Positions 61,371-64,000 of a stretch of DNA of 64,000 nucleotides are shown here, one piece after another. The stretch is from Methylophilaceae bacterium. Its GTDB lineage: Bacteria > Pseudomonadota > Gammaproteobacteria > Burkholderiales > Methylophilaceae. The stretch spans positions 61,595 to 125,594 of the forward strand of contig JAOKBJ010000005.1 of the NCBI GenBank assembly GCA_028244835.1, in the 5' to 3' direction. Under the pieces are notes generated by a model that was given only the letters and a program-made list of their open reading frames with translations, was not told the origin of the DNA and did no database searches. The translations under genes and the position numbers were made by a program. The first letter of the stretch is position 1, and each line of letters starts with the position of its first letter.

Positions 61371-62693
61371 ATGGATGAAATAGAAGTAATTATTATTGGT
61401 GCGGGAATAGCTGGAATAACAACAGCTTATTACTTACAAAAAAACTTTCCGAATATTACATATAAGATAATAGAGTCAAGAAGTGATGTAGGTGGAACAT
61501 GGGACCAGATGAAATTTCCCGGTGTCCGTGCTGACAATGATATGTATACCTATGGATTTAGTTTTAATCCTTGGCAAGGACCCATCATAGGCAAAGGTCA
61601 GGACATTCAAAAATATATAAATGACACTGCAGAAAAATTTAATATTAAAAAACATATATTATTTGGCACACAGGTCATATCATCATCTTGGAAAGATAAT
61701 CAATGGACAACAAAAACTAACCATAAAAATTTTACCAGCCAATATATTATTTGCTCTACAGGGTCACGTGATCGTAAAAATCCTCATTTACCAAAGTTTA
61801 AAAATGAGAAGAGCTACCAAGGAAAAATCGTACATACCCAAGCTTGGGGGGATACAAACTATAAAAATAAAAATGTAACTATTATTGGTAGCGGATGCAC
61901 TGCTATCACTATGGCACCTTCGATAATAAAAGAAGCAAAAACAGTAACTTTAGTTCAGCGCAGCCCTGCATGGATTATAAATATTGATAGCCAAGAAAAA
62001 TCATCTCGAGGCTATAAAACATTTGAAGTCTTAAAAGATTATATATCCAGTAGATTTTTTAAAAAGTCACTTAGAAGGAAAATAATAGCTACCGATCCTT
62101 ATTATAATGAGACCACAACTCCATCATATGATTACTGGGACCAGCGACCGGCTTCTAGTTTAGATCAAGATTATTTTAGGGCTGTAGAGTCAAGCAAAGT
62201 AACAATAGTGCGCGAAGGAGTTAGCAACTGGGAAACAAATGGTATTAAGCTACAAAATGGAAAAATTATTAACAGCGATATTACAGTTATGGCCACAGGC
62301 GGAAATGCACAATTATTAGGTGGTATTGATATTTTTGTTAACGATAAAAAAATAAATATCAATGATACTAGTTGGTATAGGGGAATGATGTTCAGTGGGC
62401 TACCAAATCTTTTTGCTCATGCGGGATATATTAATTTTAGTTGGACTGCTAGATGCGAAATAGTTAGTAAGCGTATTTGCAGAACAGTCGACTATATGAA
62501 GAAAAAGCAATTAACAAGCTGCACTCCAAAATATTTGGGTGAAAAATCAAAGCCATCTATACAGGCAAACTATGTATTACGAGCGATGCATAAGTTTCCT
62601 AATAGAACTTATAAATTTTATCAAAACTACTTAATAGAATATATAAGTTTTAAATGGACAAAAATTAACGACGGTGCAGTAGATTTCAAATGA
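61371..62693 (+). CDS. Flavin-containing monooxygenase (Baeyer-Villiger-like)
   Basis: FAD/NADPH-dependent monooxygenase of 440 residues. First dinucleotide motif IIGAGIAGITTAYYLQ at residues 8-23, then ESRSDVGGTWDQMKFPGVRADND. The fingerprint YQGKIVHTQAWGD matches the F/Y-x-G-x-x-x-H-x-x-x-W motif of Baeyer-Villiger/FMO enzymes. The second Rossmann motif is IIGSGCTAITMAPSI. The substrate is unknown. It is 19 nt upstream of metY copy 2, so oxidation of an organosulfur compound feeding methionine synthesis is an attractive but untested idea. Confidence 0.85.
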   Translation: MDEIEVIIIGAGIAGITTAYYLQKNFPNITYKIIESRSDVGGTWDQMKFPGVRADNDMYTYGFSFNPWQGPIIGKGQDIQKYINDTAEKFNIKKHILFGTQVISSSWKDNQWTTKTNHKNFTSQYIICSTGSRDRKNPHLPKFKNEKSYQGKIVHTQAWGDTNYKNKNVTIIGSGCTAITMAPSIIKEAKTVTLVQRSPAWIINIDSQEKSSRGYKTFEVLKDYISSRFFKKSLRRKIIATDPYYNETTTPSYDYWDQRPASSLDQDYFRAVESSKVTIVREGVSNWETNGIKLQNGKIINSDITVMATGGNAQLLGGIDIFVNDKKININDTSWYRGMMFSGLPNLFAHAGYINFSWTARCEIVSKRICRTVDYMKKKQLTSCTPKYLGEKSKPSIQANYVLRAMHKFPNRTYKFYQNYLIEYISFKWTKINDGAVDFK

Positions 62694-62712
62694 TAATCAA
62701 AGGGATATATAT

Positions 62713-63993
62713 ATGAAACTTGAATCAATAGCGCTTCATCATGGTTATGATCCAGATACAAATGACCAAAAATCAGCAACGACGCCAATTTATCAAACTT
62801 CTGGATTTACCATTGATGACACACAGCATGGTGCAGATTTGTTCGACCTTAAGGTCGAAGGAAATATTTATTCAAGAATAGGAAATCCTACTAATACGGT
62901 ACTTGAGAAAAGAGTTGCAGAAATGGAAGGTGGTATTGCTTCTTTATCACTTGCCTCTGGTATGGCGGCGATCACTTATGCTATCCAGACTATTACAAGA
63001 GCAGGTGATAATATTGTGAGCACCAATCAGCTATATGGAGGAACATATAATTGTTTTACTCATAGCTTCCCTAAGTATGGCATCAATGTAAAAATGGTCG
63101 ATGGAGCAGATTTCAAGGGTCTTGAAGAGGCAATAGATGAAAAAACTAAAGCCATATATTGTGAGTCAATTGGCAATCCTTTAGGAAATATTATTGACCT
63201 AAAGAAATTTGCAGATATTGCTCATAAACATGGTATCCCTTTGATTGTTGATAACACTGTAGCCACACCTTATCTATGCCGACCAATTGATTTTGGAGCA
63301 GACATTGTTATTCATTCACTTACAAAATATATAGACGGTCACGGAGCGACGATTGGTGGAATTATTGTTGATTCTGGAAAATTTGATTGGGCTAAAGAGT
63401 CAAAGAAATATCCCATGCTTAATGAACCAGATCCTTCTTACCATGGAATTGTATACACCGAACAATTCGGATCCGCTGCTTTTATTGCTTGTTGTCGGGT
63501 TGTTCCTTTGAGAGAAACAGGTGCATGTTTATCGCCCAATAACGCATATATAATAATGCTGGGGCTTGAATCATTAGGTGTGAGGATGGAGCGCCATTGT
63601 GATAATGCGCTTGCGCTAGCCAAATATTTACAAAGCCACGAACGTGTGGAATGGGTAAATTATGCTGCTCTACCTAATGATAAATACAATGATATTTGTA
63701 AAAAAATTACGAATGGCCAAGCTTCAGGTATTGTCAGTTTTGGTATTAAAGGTGGGGTTGAAGCTGGTGCTAAATTTATTGATGCACTTCAAATGATTTT
63801 GAGAGTGCTTAGTATGGGGGATGCTAAATCACTTGCATGCCATCCTGCATCCACATTACATAGACAATTAACTCCGGAACAGAAGGTTTTAGCAGGGGTT
63901 AGTGAGGATTTAATAAGAATTTCAGTAGGCATTGAGCATATTGATGACATTATTCAGGATGTTGAACAAGCAATTGAGGCTTCAAAAAAATAA
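62713..63993 (+). CDS. metY: O-acetylhomoserine sulfhydrylase (copy 2)
   Basis: Paralogue of the gene at 33474-34748 with the same 424-426 residue layout, including LESIALHHGYDPDTNDQKSATTPIYQTSGF, PLP lysine in IHSLTKYIDGHGATIGG, and the MetY insertion DWAKESKKYPMLNEPDPSYHG. The protein is complete at the window end. Differences include Asp for Gly at KYIDGHG and changes in VYTEQFGSAAFIACC. Paired with the monooxygenase gene; it may favour a different sulfur donor such as methanethiol. Confidence 0.92.
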   Translation: MKLESIALHHGYDPDTNDQKSATTPIYQTSGFTIDDTQHGADLFDLKVEGNIYSRIGNPTNTVLEKRVAEMEGGIASLSLASGMAAITYAIQTITRAGDNIVSTNQLYGGTYNCFTHSFPKYGINVKMVDGADFKGLEEAIDEKTKAIYCESIGNPLGNIIDLKKFADIAHKHGIPLIVDNTVATPYLCRPIDFGADIVIHSLTKYIDGHGATIGGIIVDSGKFDWAKESKKYPMLNEPDPSYHGIVYTEQFGSAAFIACCRVVPLRETGACLSPNNAYIIMLGLESLGVRMERHCDNALALAKYLQSHERVEWVNYAALPNDKYNDICKKITNGQASGIVSFGIKGGVEAGAKFIDALQMILRVLSMGDAKSLACHPASTLHRQLTPEQKVLAGVSEDLIRISVGIEHIDDIIQDVEQAIEASKK

Positions 63994-64000
63994 AATTTTC

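Overview
The window looks like a chromosomal segment of a streamlined, AT-rich marine betaproteobacterium of the Methylophilales, most like the OM43 clade of small-genome methylotrophs. This assignment is inference from gene content and order: the fimV-truA-trpFBA-accD-folC-SPOR-cvpA-purF-metZ and gyrA-serC-pheA-hisC-aroF strings typical of Betaproteobacteria, very short gaps with many 4-14 nt overlaps, a PQQ biosynthesis operon, formate-tetrahydrofolate ligase, and hpnC/hpnD squalene genes. No rRNA, CRISPR array, transposase or integrase was found.

Layout. 1-10.9 kb: asd (cut by the window edge), fimV, an orphan EcfT-like membrane protein, truA, trpF-trpB-trpA, accD, folC, a SPOR protein, cvpA and purF, packed as one transcription unit. 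10.9-12.3 kb: metZ behind a leader that appears to hold two SAM-II-type riboswitch aptamers in tandem, the first followed by an intrinsic terminator and the second next to the ribosome-binding site. 12.4-19.2 kb: gyrA, serC, pheA, hisC and a DAHP synthase, ending in a terminator. 19.3-22.4 kb: pqqBCDE without a visible pqqA. 22.5-31 kb: a Bcr-type exporter, then a reverse-strand assimilatory sulfate operon (tauE-like, cysI, DUF934, cysH, cysD, cysN, fdxA) with divergent cysB. 31-41 kb: ftfL behind a promoter with a dyad, a YigZ-family gene with no normal start codon, metY, rmuC, moaD-moaE, galU, hpt, rnr, rlmB, tRNA-Asn. 41-54 kb: aspC, a secreted trypsin-like protease, uvrB, rpsF-rpsR-rplI, dnaB, alr, radA, hpnD/hpnC, an MTA/MTI phosphorylase, def, tRNA-Ser.

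54-61.3 kb is an accessory region starting at tRNA-Ser. It holds a probable 6S-like structured RNA, an AlpA-like excisionase, a shortened AMP-binding domain, a pseudoazurin, an exported PQQ-type sugar dehydrogenase and many small secreted or membrane proteins. Several of the secreted proteins share one nearly identical start cassette: a TTGCTC / 17 nt / TAAACT promoter whose expected start point falls on the ATG, followed by an identical stretch of about 20 nt encoding the first residues of the signal peptide; the mature proteins then diverge. Imperfect repeats of the tRNA-Ser end near 57.02 kb, and a repeat of about 77 bp at 57.04 and 61.18 kb, suggest modular insertion. The window closes with a flavin monooxygenase paired with a second metY.

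How the genes connect: sulfur assimilation and methionine supply dominate (cys operon, cysB, metZ under SAM control, two metY, MTA/MTI phosphorylase). One-carbon and periplasmic oxidation functions (ftfL, pqq operon, PQQ-type dehydrogenase, pseudoazurin) fit a methylotroph. Aromatic amino acid synthesis is split between the trp genes and the aroF/pheA block.
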